Assembly: GCF_002776695.1 (NCBI RefSeq)
Contig: NZ_LFJC01000003.1
Span: forward strand, 5,833,835-5,897,834
Direction: 5' to 3'
DNA length: 64,000 bases
Source of the DNA: Bradyrhizobium nitroreducens
GTDB taxonomy: Bacteria > Pseudomonadota > Alphaproteobacteria > Rhizobiales > Xanthobacteraceae
Shown here: positions 7,702-16,683 of the stretch, in pieces
How the letters are laid out: every line of letters begins with the position of its first letter
Position numbering within the stretch: the stretch's first letter is position 1
Translations under genes and position numbers: made by a program
The notes under the pieces: model-generated
Told to the model about the DNA's origin: nothing
Seen by the model: only the letters and a program-made list of their open reading frames with translations
The model's database searches: none

Positions 7702-9699
7702 TTACTTGGCTCCGGCGAGCAGTTTGGTGCGCGCGTCCTCGGTCCGGATGACGTCTTCAGCCGGAATGTCGAAGTCGCGGTGATAGTTGAAGGTGTGGCC
7801 GATGCCGACGACGAGCAGCCCGGCGAAGCTCAATGCGGCCAGCCACCAGATGTACCAGATCAGGCCGAATCCCATCGCGGTGGCGAGGCCGGCGAGGATG
7901 ATGCCGGTACCGGTGCTGCTGGGCATGTGGATCGGCTTGAAGCCGGTGAGCGGACGCTGGTAGCCCCGGCGCTTCATGTCCCACCACGCGTCATTGTCGT
8001 GAACGACGGGGGTGAAGGCGAAGTTGTAATCCGGCGGGGGCGAGGAGGTCGCCCATTCCAGCGTGCGCGCATCCCAGGGATCGCCGGTGACGTCCTTGAG
8101 CTGCTCGCGCCTGAGGAAGCTGACCGCGAACTGCATCAGCATGGAGAGGATGCCGAGCAGGACGAGGAAGGCACCGATCGCGGCGATGACGAACCAGATC
8201 TGCAGGGACGGATCGTCGAACACGCGCAGGCGGCGGGTCACGCCCATCAGGCCGAGCACGTAGAGCGGCATGAAGGCGAGGTAGAAGCCGGTGACCCAGA
8301 ACCAGAACGACATCTTGCCCCAGAACGGATCGAGCTTGAAGCCGAACGCCTTCGGGAACCAGTAGGAGATGCCGGCGAACGCGCCGAACACCACGCCGCC
8401 GATGATCACGTTGTGGAAGTGCGCGATCAGGAACAGGCTGTTGTGCAGCACGAAGTCGGCCGGCGGCACAGCCAGCAGCACGCCGGTCATGCCGCCGATC
8501 ACGAAGGTCAGCATGAAGGCGATCGTCCACATCATCGGCAATTCGTAGCGGATGCGGCCGCGATACATCGTGAACAGCCAGTTGAACATCTTCGCGCCCG
8601 TCGGGATCGAGATGATCATCGTGGTGATGCCGAAGAACGAGTTGACGCTGGCGCCGGAGCCCATCGTGAAGAAGTGATGCAGCCAGACCAGGTAAGACAG
8701 GATGGTGATGACCACCGTGGCGTAGACCATCGAGGTGTAGCCGAACAGCCGCTTGCCGGAGAAGGTCGAGGTCACCTCAGAGAAGATGCCGAACGCCGGG
8801 AGAACCAGGATGTAGACTTCGGGATGGCCCCAGATCCAGATCAGGTTCACGTACATCATCGGGCTGCCGCCGAAATCGTTCGTGAAGAAGTTTGTGCCGA
8901 CGTAACGGTCCAGCGAGAGCAACGCGAGCACGACGGTCAGGACCGGGAAGGAGGCGACGATCAGGACGTTGGTGCAGAGCGAGGTCCAGGTGAAGACGGG
9001 CATCTTCATCATGGTCATGCCGGGGCAGCGCAGCTTGACGATGGTGCAGATCAGGTTGATGCCGGACAGCGTCGTTCCGACGCCGGCGACCTGCAGCGCC
9101 CAGATGTAATAGTCGACGCCGACGTCGGGACTGTAGCCGATGTTCGACAGCGGCGGATAAGCCAACCAGCCGGTGCGGGCGAATTCGCCGATGAACAGCG
9201 AGGCCATCACCAGCACCGCGCCGCCGACCGTCATCCAGAAGCTGAAATTGTTCAGGAACGGGAACGACACGTCGCGCGCGCCGATCTGCAGCGGCACGAC
9301 GTAGTTCATCAGGCCGGTGACCAGCGGCATCGCCACGAAGAAGATCATGATCACGCCGTGGGCGGTGAAGACCTGATCGTAGTGATGGGCGTTGAGGTAG
9401 CCTTCGGAGCCGCCAAAGGCGAGCATCTGCTGGCCGCGCATCATCAGCGCGTCGGCAAAGCCCCGCAGCAGCATCACGATGCCGAGGATCATGTACATGA
9501 TGCCGATACGCTTGTGGTCCACCGTGGTGAACCACTCGCGCCAGAGGTAGCCCCAGAGGCGGAAATAGGTGAGGCCGCCGAGCAGGGCTGCGCCGCCGAG
9601 CGCGACAACGGCGAAAGTGCCGACGACGATCGGCTCGTGCAGCGGCAGAGATTCGAAGCCGAGCCGGCCGAAGATGAGCTTGAGAAGATCAGGAGACAT
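7702..9699 (-). CDS. cyoB: Cytochrome bo3 ubiquinol oxidase subunit I (CyoB)
   Basis: A 665-residue catalytic subunit that reduces O2 with quinol and pumps protons. Ligand motifs are all visible: HGVIMIFFVAMP (low-spin heme His), WGHPEVYILVLPAFGI (CuB His and the His-Tyr pair), LVWLHHFFTMG (two CuB His) and IAHFHNVIIGG (heme ligands). LRGFADALMMRGQQ corresponds to the Arg/Asp quinol-binding site of E. coli CyoB. Length agrees with E. coli CyoB (663). It is preceded by a purine-rich AAGAGA ribosome site and follows cyoA after 26 nt. Confidence 0.97.
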   Translation of the reverse strand: MSPDLLKLIFGRLGFESLPLHEPIVVGTFAVVALGGAALLGGLTYFRLWGYLWREWFTTVDHKRIGIMYMILGIVMLLRGFADALMMRGQQMLAFGGSEGYLNAHHYDQVFTAHGVIMIFFVAMPLVTGLMNYVVPLQIGARDVSFPFLNNFSFWMTVGGAVLVMASLFIGEFARTGWLAYPPLSNIGYSPDVGVDYYIWALQVAGVGTTLSGINLICTIVKLRCPGMTMMKMPVFTWTSLCTNVLIVASFPVLTVVLALLSLDRYVGTNFFTNDFGGSPMMYVNLIWIWGHPEVYILVLPAFGIFSEVTSTFSGKRLFGYTSMVYATVVITILSYLVWLHHFFTMGSGASVNSFFGITTMIISIPTGAKMFNWLFTMYRGRIRYELPMMWTIAFMLTFVIGGMTGVLLAVPPADFVLHNSLFLIAHFHNVIIGGVVFGAFAGISYWFPKAFGFKLDPFWGKMSFWFWVTGFYLAFMPLYVLGLMGVTRRLRVFDDPSLQIWFVIAAIGAFLVLLGILSMLMQFAVSFLRREQLKDVTGDPWDARTLEWATSSPPPDYNFAFTPVVHDNDAWWDMKRRGYQRPLTGFKPIHMPSSTGTGIILAGLATAMGFGLIWYIWWLAALSFAGLLVVGIGHTFNYHRDFDIPAEDVIRTEDARTKLLAGAK

Positions 9700-9725
9700 G
9701 CGGGGATCTCTTTAGGAATCTGACT

Positions 9726-10886
9726 TCAGGAATCGGACTTGGGACGAAGTCCGAGGAAGAAGGACGAGGACTTCAGCGGCGTGAAGGTCGGCCGCTTCAG
9801 GCCGGCGCCGGTGAGCGGCGCAATGTCGATCGGAGCCTTGATCGACGCCGTGGTCTGGCCTTGCGGCGCATCCGGCGTGCAGGTGCCGGCGACGAAGGTC
9901 GGCTCGGGCCCGAGCGGAGCGCCGCGGCGGGCGTATTTGTCGTAAGTGAGCGGCAGCGTGTTGTTCAGGCCCTCATGGCCGTTGCCGCCCTTGGCGTCGA
10001 TCGCCATCATCTCGCTCTGGCACATCTTGCCGGTCTCGACGCACATGTTGAGGATCAGGCGGTAGAGATCGGCATCGACGGCGCCCCAGCGCCGAACCGG
10101 CTCGTTCTGGCTGGGCTTCTCCAACTGGAGATATTCGGCGCGGCCGAGCGCGCCGCCGGCGGATTTGGCCTGCGCGATCCAGGCGTCAAAGCCCTTGTCG
10201 TCGAGTCCCCTAAAGTTGAAGTGCATGCCGGAGAAGCCGGCACCGCTGTAGTTCGCCGAGAAGCCCTTGTACGAGCCGGCGTGGTTGACGACGGCATGGA
10301 GCTTCGTCTCCATGCCCGGCATCGCGTAGATCTGGCCGGCGAGTGCGGGGATGTAGAACGAGTTCATCACCGAGGATGCGGTGATGCGGAAGTTGATCGG
10401 GCGATCGACGGGAGCCGCGAGCTCGTTGACGGTGGCGATGCCGTAGTCCGGGTAGATGAAGAGCCATTTCCAGTCGAGCGCGACGACGTCGACCTCGAGC
10501 GGGGCCTTGGACTGGTCGACGGCGCGGTCGGCATGGATGCGGCCGAGCGTGCGATAGGGGTCGAGCAGATGCGTGCCCATCCAGGTCAGCGCACCCAGGC
10601 AAACGATGATCAGCAGCGGTGCCGACCAGATCACCAGCTCGAGCGCGGTCGAGTGGTCCCATTCCGGCTCGTAGCGGGCCTCGGTGTTGGACTGGCGATA
10701 ACGCCAGGCGAACAGCACCGTCAGCGCCATCACGGGGACGACGATCAGGAGCATCAGGACGGTGGAGATGATGACGAGGTCGCGCTGCTGGGCAGCGATA
10801 TCGCCGGCTGGCGCCAGCACGACGTAGTCGCATCCACTGAGTGCAGCAGCCAGAGGTAGTAGCGCCAGGATCTTGAGACGAGACAC
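9726..10886 (-). CDS. cyoA: Cytochrome bo3 ubiquinol oxidase subunit II (CyoA), lipoprotein
   Basis: A 386-residue subunit II. It begins with a lipoprotein signal (LAAALSGC, acylated C19), then two membrane helices and a periplasmic cupredoxin-like domain lacking CuA ligands, as expected of quinol rather than cytochrome c oxidases. WSAPLLIIVCLGALTW, DWKWLFIYPDYGIATVNEL and GFSGMHFNFRG are diagnostic. The C-terminus is extended compared with E. coli CyoA (315 residues) and carries a Met/Cys-containing segment found in alphaproteobacterial CyoA. It is the first gene of cyoABCD-SURF1-regSR; the promoter must lie in 10887-11066, which also holds a 23-bp palindrome. Confidence 0.95.
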   Translation of the reverse strand: MSRLKILALLPLAAALSGCDYVVLAPAGDIAAQQRDLVIISTVLMLLIVVPVMALTVLFAWRYRQSNTEARYEPEWDHSTALELVIWSAPLLIIVCLGALTWMGTHLLDPYRTLGRIHADRAVDQSKAPLEVDVVALDWKWLFIYPDYGIATVNELAAPVDRPINFRITASSVMNSFYIPALAGQIYAMPGMETKLHAVVNHAGSYKGFSANYSGAGFSGMHFNFRGLDDKGFDAWIAQAKSAGGALGRAEYLQLEKPSQNEPVRRWGAVDADLYRLILNMCVETGKMCQSEMMAIDAKGGNGHEGLNNTLPLTYDKYARRGAPLGPEPTFVAGTCTPDAPQGQTTASIKAPIDIAPLTGAGLKRPTFTPLKSSSFFLGLRPKSDS

Positions 10887-10952
10887 GGGCCGAGCCTTTG
10901 AGAATGAGTTTCTTTTGCGGGGCCAACGGGTAGCTGCGGCGCAACAATCCGG

Positions 10953-10975
10953 ACATTGGACAATTTGTCCAATGT
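10953..10975. promoter_or_regulatory. 23-bp perfect palindrome between cyoA and the MFS gene
   Basis: ACATTGGACAA and TTGTCCAATGT flank a single T, giving perfect two-fold symmetry. It lies 66 nt upstream of cyoA and 91 nt upstream of the divergent transporter, where an operator for either or both would sit. TTGGAC on either strand could also serve as a -35 element. Neither the FixK/FNR spacing nor the RegR-box pattern I know fits. Confidence 0.55.
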
Positions 10976-11066
10976 TGCAGTGCGGGAGGTTGGGTCAGAC
11001 AGGGCCGGATTGCCGGGCGTTTGCCGGGCGGTCGGCTTTGGTTTTCAGGACGTTAAGGGCGCACGA

Positions 11067-12395
11067 ATGGCGACGGCACAGACCCCCGCAATGGCAGACC
11101 TCCACTCGGGCGAGCACGGCCACGACCAGGCCAGTCCCGGCGAGATCGCCATCGGCGTCATCATCGGCCGCACCTCGGAGTTCTTCGACTTCTTCGTCTT
11201 CGCGATCGCCTCGGTGATCGTGTTCCCGCGCCTGGTGTTCCCGTTCGCGAGCGAGCTGACCGGCACCCTTTATTCTTTCATGATCTTCGCGCTGGCCTTC
11301 ATGGCCCGGCCGATCGGCACCGTCATTTTCATGACGGTCGACCGTGCCTACGGCAAGACCGCCAAGCTGATCTCGGCGCTGTTTCTGCTCGGCACTGCCA
11401 CCGTGGCGCTCGCGTTCCTGCCCGGCTATCACGACATCGGCGTCGCCGCGATCTGGCTGCTGGCGCTGGCGCGTATCGCGCAGGGTCTGGCCTGGGGCGG
11501 CGCCTGGGACGGCATGGCCTCGCTGCTGGCGCTGAATGCGCCGGCCTCGCAGCGCGGCTGGTACGCGATGGTGCCACAGCTCGGAGCGCCGCTGGGCCTG
11601 ATCGTGGCGAGCGCGCTGTTCGCCTATTTCGCCGGCAATCTCTCGGCCGAGGATTTTTTCGACTGGGGCTGGCGCTATCCGTTCTTCGTCGCGTTCGCCA
11701 TCAACGTCGTGGCGCTGTTCGCGCGCCTGCGCATGGTGACGACGGAGGAATACGCCTCGCTGTTCGAGACCCGCGAATTGCAGCCGGCGCGCATCTCCGA
11801 GACCGTCGCGCGCGAAGGCCAGAACATCATGCTCGGCGCGTTCGCGCCGCTGGCGAGCTTCGCGCTTTTCCACATGGTCACGGTGTTCCCGCTGTCCTGG
11901 GTGTTCCTGTTCACCCGCGAGAGCCCGGTGCGCTTCCTGATCATCGAGATCGTCGCCGCGGTGTTCGGCGTCGGCGCGATCGTGGCCTCCGGCATCATCG
12001 CCGATCGCGTCGGGCGCAAATCGCTGTTGATGGGATCGGCGATCGCGATTGCGATCTATAGCGGCTTTGCCCCGCAACTGCTCGACGCCGGCGCGTTCGG
12101 CGAGACCATCTACATGGTGATCGGCTTCATTCTGCTCGGCCTGTCGTTCGGCCAATCCTCCGGCGCGATCGCCTCGAACTTCAAGCATGCCTACCGCTAC
12201 ACCGCCTCGGCACTGACCTCGGACATGGCCTGGCTGTTCGGTGCCGGCTTCGCGCCGCTGGTCGCGCTGCTGCTCGCCACCAATCTCGGCGTCATCGCCT
12301 CGGGCGCGTATCTGTTGTCAGGCGCGTTCTGGACTCTGCTCGCACTGTGGCTCAGCGGCCAGCGCGAGAAGGGGGATATGGACGCGGGGCGTTAG
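11067..12395 (+). CDS. MFS transporter, metabolite:H+ symporter (MHS) family
   Basis: A 442-residue, 12-helix permease. GRTSEFFDFFVFAIASVIVF, the loop following GTVIF and a second motif ADRVGRKS mark it as an MHS-family member related to citrate, alpha-ketoglutarate and shikimate symporters. The substrate cannot be read from sequence. ATG 11067 is preceded by AAGGGC; a longer frame upstream crosses the palindrome at 10953 and is discarded. It is divergent from cyoA and has no partner gene downstream, where a palindromic repeat follows. Confidence 0.85.
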   Translation: MATAQTPAMADLHSGEHGHDQASPGEIAIGVIIGRTSEFFDFFVFAIASVIVFPRLVFPFASELTGTLYSFMIFALAFMARPIGTVIFMTVDRAYGKTAKLISALFLLGTATVALAFLPGYHDIGVAAIWLLALARIAQGLAWGGAWDGMASLLALNAPASQRGWYAMVPQLGAPLGLIVASALFAYFAGNLSAEDFFDWGWRYPFFVAFAINVVALFARLRMVTTEEYASLFETRELQPARISETVAREGQNIMLGAFAPLASFALFHMVTVFPLSWVFLFTRESPVRFLIIEIVAAVFGVGAIVASGIIADRVGRKSLLMGSAIAIAIYSGFAPQLLDAGAFGETIYMVIGFILLGLSFGQSSGAIASNFKHAYRYTASALTSDMAWLFGAGFAPLVALLLATNLGVIASGAYLLSGAFWTLLALWLSGQREKGDMDAGR

Positions 12396-12425
12396 TTAGG
12401 CGCGGGCTGCGGCTCCAAAAGAGGT

Positions 12426-12569
12426 GTCGTCCCGGCGAACGCCGCGACCCATAACCCCAGGCAGGGGTTATGGCGCGAGGTGGCAACTCCGAGTCTTCGC
12501 CTAACTCCATCCTGTGGCCATGGGTCCCGGATCGGCGCGCGCTTTGGGCGCGCTTGTCCGGAACGACGG
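12426..12569. repeat. Intergenic palindromic repeat, family B (copy 1)
   Basis: Starts TGTCGTCCCGGCG and ends TTGTCCGGAACGACG, with a nested hairpin around CATAACCCCAGGCAGGGGTTATG. It lies between the convergent MFS and M48 genes. Related copies occur at 27250, 53031 and 63140. Confidence 0.7.
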
Positions 12570-12594
12570 ATGAGTTTGCAGACCGAGCGCAACC

Positions 12595-14094
12595 TCAATC
12601 CGCCACGATCTTCACGCGGTCGCGCACCTTCACCTGCGCGGTGCGATCGAGGCCGTTGAGCACGCGAAAACGCTCGGCGGGATGATCGACGCCGGCCATG
12701 CGGTGAGAGAGCGACTCCACGGTGTCACCGGGCTGCACGGTGATGACCTTGATGCGCAAGGGGCGGGCGGCCTGGATCTCGTCGAGGGTCAGGCGACGGA
12801 ACGAATTGACGGTCTCGCGCGCGTTGCGCTCGCTCTCGGTCGATTTCTGCCTCGTCGCGAAGATGAAGCGATAGACGTCGCTGCCGAAGCGCAGCGCGTA
12901 GACCTTGAACTGCCACTGGTCGCCCTTGGCGGTGGCGGACGCGGCCGGGAAGCCGTTGATGCTGAGGTCCTCGGTGGACGCCTTCTCGACGCCCTCCATC
13001 CAGCCGGAATTGAGGTAGTCGCCGAGCGACTGCTCGGCCGGCACGCGCACCACGTCGAAACGCATCGCCTGCGCGCCGCCTTCGCGCACGCCGATCACGG
13101 CCTGGGCGGTGTTGTCGAGCGTGAAATTGTCCGGCGCCTGGAAGGTGAAGCCGAGCTTCGGATGCAGGAAACGGCGGCCGCGCACGAAACCTTCGCTGGG
13201 ATCTTCGCCGTAGACGAGGTTGTCGATCGCGGCGAGATAGCTCTCGCGGTCGCGCTCGGCGCCTTCAGGCGCAGTATATTGCCGCGCAATGGTCTGCGCG
13301 TTCTGCACGCGCTCAGGCGTTGCCGGATGGGACGAGGTGAAATCCTGCGCGCGCGGATCGAGCGAGCTCTTGCCGGCCTTCAGCTCGGCATTGCGCTCCA
13401 TCGCGGAGAGGAAGCGTGCAGCACCGTAAGGGTCGAAATGCGCCTTGGCGGAAATGCCGACGCCGATGCCGTCGGCCTCGAACTCCTGCTTGCGCGAAAA
13501 GCTCGCCATGGTGAGCTTGGTCTTGGCCAGCGCCAGCGCGGTGAGGTCGGGGTCGTTGCTCATGTCGGTGACGACGCGGGTGACGATCGCGGCCTGGCGC
13601 GCCTGGTCCTCGCGCATCGCCGCGTGCTTGGACAGTACATGCGCCATCTCGTGGCTGAGCACGGAGGACAGTTCCGAGGTGTCGCTGGCGAGCGCCAGCA
13701 GACCGCGCGTGACATAGAGCTGGCCGTTCGGCAGCGCGAAGGCGTTCACCGCGCCGGAATTGAGAATGGTGACCCTGTAGCCCTGGTCGGGCCGGTCGGA
13801 GGCGGCGACGAGCCGATCGACGGTCTTGGTGACCAGCGATTCGAGCCTGGGGTCGTCATAGGTGCCGCCATAGCTCGCCAGGATGCGCTCATGCTCCTTT
13901 TCGGTGGCAGGGGTCTGGGCGACGGCCGGCTTCGGCTTCGGCATCGCGACGGCCGGCGGGGTCGCGGCGGTCTGGAACCGGCCCATGTCGCCGCAGCCCG
14001 CCAGCGCCGCGCCCAGCACGAGGCATAGCGCGGCCGGCGCAGCCCGCAGGCGGCGGCGTTCGTTCCGTACGTGCCGTTCTAGCACCCCATTCAC
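12595..14094 (-). CDS. M48-family metalloprotease lipoprotein with C-terminal LysM-like domain
   Basis: A 499-residue periplasmic protease of the BepA/YfgC group. It has a lipoprotein signal (GAALAGC, C34), a zinc site HEMAH at residues ~148-152 and the third ligand in EFEADGIGV (~E206). The middle part resembles the domain that follows M48 peptidases in rhizobia. The C-terminus (VQPGDTVESLSHRM and VRDRVKIV) is LysM-like, suggesting peptidoglycan contact. BepA-type proteases act in outer-membrane protein quality control. It follows the nuclease-like gene by 27 nt on the same strand and is likely co-transcribed with it. Confidence 0.88.
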   Translation of the reverse strand: MNGVLERHVRNERRRLRAAPAALCLVLGAALAGCGDMGRFQTAATPPAVAMPKPKPAVAQTPATEKEHERILASYGGTYDDPRLESLVTKTVDRLVAASDRPDQGYRVTILNSGAVNAFALPNGQLYVTRGLLALASDTSELSSVLSHEMAHVLSKHAAMREDQARQAAIVTRVVTDMSNDPDLTALALAKTKLTMASFSRKQEFEADGIGVGISAKAHFDPYGAARFLSAMERNAELKAGKSSLDPRAQDFTSSHPATPERVQNAQTIARQYTAPEGAERDRESYLAAIDNLVYGEDPSEGFVRGRRFLHPKLGFTFQAPDNFTLDNTAQAVIGVREGGAQAMRFDVVRVPAEQSLGDYLNSGWMEGVEKASTEDLSINGFPAASATAKGDQWQFKVYALRFGSDVYRFIFATRQKSTESERNARETVNSFRRLTLDEIQAARPLRIKVITVQPGDTVESLSHRMAGVDHPAERFRVLNGLDRTAQVKVRDRVKIVAD

Positions 14095-14121
14095 GTCGCT
14101 TAACCCGTGCCTGGCCCTTCT

Positions 14122-14892
14122 TTAGGGCCTTACCCCTGTCGGCTCGTTCGCGCCCAGCAACTCGACCTGTCCCACGAGCCGCACATCGATCCGCGGTCCC
14201 GTACTTTCCTCAACCCAGCCCCGGATTCGAATACGTTTATTCTCCAAGGACTTAAGGGTGATCCCGGCGCTTTCGAACGCCGGTAACGCGCGCTTTGAGA
14301 TAGTCGCGGCAAAGCCACGTGTCCAGTTCCGCCCGAAGTTGAGGTAGGTCATTGCCCCAGCTTGCCGGACCGACAGGACTTTACCCTCGACCACCACAAA
14401 GCGCCCGATCCCCGCCAAAATATCGTCCGGACTTTCCGCGTTTTTTATGGCCGACGGGTCAGCCCAGCTGCCCTTTTTTTGGCGCCGTGCTGCAGCTTCC
14501 GACGCCATCAGCGCGGCCGCGCAGTCCTTGTCCGAGATCTCGGCGGAGACCAGGGCGTCGCCCTGGGCCAGCAGCATGGCTTGTATGGACGTGTCGCCCT
14601 CGCCGATGAAGACCAGCGCGCCCTGGCGGCCATAGCGGTCCGGCGTGTCGTCGCTGCCGCGGAGCGTGACGTCGCGGCCGGCGAGCAGCGATGCCAGCGC
14701 CTGCCTGGTGGATGCCGTCGCTTCGATTCCGATGAGACGGATTTCGCGGCCGTCGTCGAGACGGACGCTGCGCGCATCGACGATGGCGGCGACGCGGCCT
14801 TCGCCCTGCGATTCGAACTGGCACGGCGTCGCGAGCGCGGCGCGGCTCGCGAGGAGAAGGAATGCGACGATGAAGTGAAGCAGTCGCGTCAC
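14122..14892 (-). CDS. Secreted staphylococcal-nuclease-like (thermonuclease) domain protein
   Basis: A 256-residue exported protein. A signal peptide (FIVAFLLLASRAALA) is followed by an SNase-like OB fold: VAAIVDARSVRLDDG, IRLIGIEA and RYGRQGALVF. In true nucleases the catalytic residues are R35, E43 and R87; here the spacing is preserved only loosely, so nuclease activity is uncertain. The C-terminal part (RKRIRIRGWVEE) is a second OB-like segment seen in rhizobial relatives. GTG 14892 is chosen because it gives the signal peptide; the longer frame upstream runs through a repeat. Confidence 0.75.
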   Translation of the reverse strand: MTRLLHFIVAFLLLASRAALATPCQFESQGEGRVAAIVDARSVRLDDGREIRLIGIEATASTRQALASLLAGRDVTLRGSDDTPDRYGRQGALVFIGEGDTSIQAMLLAQGDALVSAEISDKDCAAALMASEAAARRQKKGSWADPSAIKNAESPDDILAGIGRFVVVEGKVLSVRQAGAMTYLNFGRNWTRGFAATISKRALPAFESAGITLKSLENKRIRIRGWVEESTGPRIDVRLVGQVELLGANEPTGVRP

Positions 14893-14964
14893 GTGACCCG
14901 GAGAGGTTGCGTTGTGCGATCGTTCTAACCCAAACGTGGCGAATGGCGAAGGGGTTGCCCTCGG

Positions 14965-15052
14965 GTGGGCAAAGCGAAGCGTGCCCACGTCTTTGCCAAT
15001 CGCACGAGGCGGTGGGCACGGCGCGACGAGCGCGCCTTTGCCTACCCTACGG
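14965..15052. repeat. Intergenic palindromic repeat, family I
   Basis: Contains GTGGGCAAAGCG and GCGTGCCCAC as one hairpin (14965-14988) and ends in a related GTGGGCACGGCG and CGCGCCTTTGCCTACCC part. It lies in the divergent gap upstream of the SBP gene. Confidence 0.6.
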
Positions 15053-15295
15053 CAGAGCGTGTGGAGCTGCGCCGTTGTTTCACACACTCGCAACGACGCG
15101 GAAACATCTTGCGTCGTCTCACCATTCCGCTTTGCGGAAAACATGCGCGGCATTCATGCGCGCAACGCGCCTCGCGCTTGCTGCGCTCTTGCGCATGCGG
15201 CATGATTGCGGCAACAGCGATTGCCAATAACTATTGCCAAGAGCAACAACCAAGCCGCCATCAGAGTACGGCGCGATAACGGGAGGTCTTTTTCG
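15053..15295. other. Leader region of the SBP gene, no further gene
   Basis: No convincing coding sequence. It contains a near-direct repeat TTGCCAATAACTATTGCCAA (15220-15239) and the ribosome site GGGAGGT (15281-15287) of the next gene. I cannot assign promoter boxes with confidence. Confidence 0.4.
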
Positions 15296-16504
15296 ATGAA
15301 GAGAATTTTGTCGGGCATTTTTGCCGCGTCGCTTGCCCTCAGTGCGAGCGCCGCCGCGCAGGCCCAGGACAAGCCGCCGCTCAAGATCGGCGGCATCCTC
15401 GACATGTCGAGCCTCTATGCAGACATCACCGGTCCCGGCAGCGAGACTGCGGCCAAGATGGCCGTCGAGGATTTCGGCGGCGAGGTGCTCGGTCGCAAGA
15501 TCCAGGTGCTGGCGGCCGACCATCAGAACAAGGCCGATCTCTCCGCCAACATCGCCCGCGACATGCTCGACAATCAGGGCGTCGAGATGATCTACGACGT
15601 CGCGGCCTCCGCCACCGCGCTTGCGGCCGGCGAGATCGCCAAGGCGCGCAACAAGATCATCATCTTCAACGGTCCGGGCTCGATCCGTCTCAGCAACGAG
15701 GCCTGCGGTCCCTATACCGTGCACTACGTGTTCGACACCTACGGCCAGGCCAACGTGACCGGCCTTGCCGCAGTGAAGTCGGGCCTCGACAGCTGGTACT
15801 TCCTCACCGCCGATTACGCCTTCGGCCAGGACCTGGAGAAGGACACCAGCGCCGTCGTGACCAAGACCGGCGGCAAGGTGCTCGGCAGCGTGCGCCATCC
15901 GCTCAACACCTCGGATTTCTCGTCGTTCCTGCTGCAGGCCCAGGCCTCCAAGGCCAAGGTGATCGGCCTTGCCAATGCCGGCGGCGACACCGTCAACGCC
16001 ATCAAGCAGGCGGCCGAGTTCGGCATCATGAAGGGCGGCCAGAAGGTTTCGCCGCTGCTCGTCTTCGTCACCGACATCGACTCGATCGGGCTCGAGACGG
16101 CGCAGGGCCTGCTGCTGGCCGAAGCCTTCTACTGGGACATGAACGACGACACGCGCGCCTTCTCCAAGCGCTTCCAGGAGCGCGTGAAGCGGCCGCCGAC
16201 CTCGGCGCAGGCCGGCGTCTACTCCTCCGTGACGCATTACCTGAAGGCGGTGAAGGCGGCCGGCACCACCGATGCTGCCGCCGTCATGAAGGTGATGAAG
16301 GAAACGCCCATCAACGACTTCTTCGCCAAGAACGGCAAGATCCGCGACGACGGCCGCATGATCCACGACATGTATCTGTTCGAGGTGAAGAAGCCGTCGG
16401 AATCGAAGGGCCGCTGGGACGATTACAAGCTGCTCGCCACCGTCCCCGGCGCCGAAGCGTTCCAGTCGCTGGAGCAGTCGCGCTGCCCGCTGGTGAAGAA
16501 GTGA
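15296..16504 (+). CDS. Branched-chain amino acid-type ABC substrate-binding protein (orphan)
   Basis: A 402-residue periplasmic binding protein of the Peripla_BP_6/LivK type. The signal peptide ends AAAQAQD; the mature protein opens with PPLKIGGILDMSSLYADITG, a typical ligand-loop start, and contains IYDVAASATALAAGEIAK and YYxTADYAFG-like motifs. Members bind amino acids, amides or aromatic acids; the ligand here is unknown. ATG 15296 has GGGAGGT 8 nt upstream. No permease or ATPase gene lies nearby, so it must share a transporter encoded elsewhere. Confidence 0.88.
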   Translation: MKRILSGIFAASLALSASAAAQAQDKPPLKIGGILDMSSLYADITGPGSETAAKMAVEDFGGEVLGRKIQVLAADHQNKADLSANIARDMLDNQGVEMIYDVAASATALAAGEIAKARNKIIIFNGPGSIRLSNEACGPYTVHYVFDTYGQANVTGLAAVKSGLDSWYFLTADYAFGQDLEKDTSAVVTKTGGKVLGSVRHPLNTSDFSSFLLQAQASKAKVIGLANAGGDTVNAIKQAAEFGIMKGGQKVSPLLVFVTDIDSIGLETAQGLLLAEAFYWDMNDDTRAFSKRFQERVKRPPTSAQAGVYSSVTHYLKAVKAAGTTDAAAVMKVMKETPINDFFAKNGKIRDDGRMIHDMYLFEVKKPSESKGRWDDYKLLATVPGAEAFQSLEQSRCPLVKK

Positions 16505-16511
16505 CGCGAAG

Positions 16512-16654
16512 CGTTATCCCGGGGCTCGCGTAGCGAGAACCCGGGATCTCGAGGTTCTCAGGTGCGCAATTGCGCACCTGAGGATCCATCGGGCGGCCGT
16601 GAAGGTTGAGAAGTGGATTCCGGGTTCGCGCCAAAGGCGCGCCCCGGAATGACG
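16512..16654. repeat. Intergenic palindromic repeat, family A (copy 2)
   Basis: Begins CGTTATCCCGGGGCTCGCG and ends GCGCCCCGGAATGACG, with internal AGGTGCGCAATTGCGCACCT shared exactly in its core with copy 1. It separates the SBP gene from the crotonase. Confidence 0.75.
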
Positions 16655-16683
16655 AGCAAAACAAAAACAAAGGGAGACGCCGC

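Noticed and set aside
7135..9723. An 862-codon plus-strand open frame opposite cyoC/cyoB
   Set aside because: It is the complementary frame of GC-rich coding DNA, rich in His/Asp/Gln/Arg without domains, while cyoB and cyoC on the other strand carry all expected ligand motifs.
10953..10975. FNR/FixK box
   Set aside because: The family pattern is TTG-N8-CAA; the palindrome gives TTG-N11-CAA.
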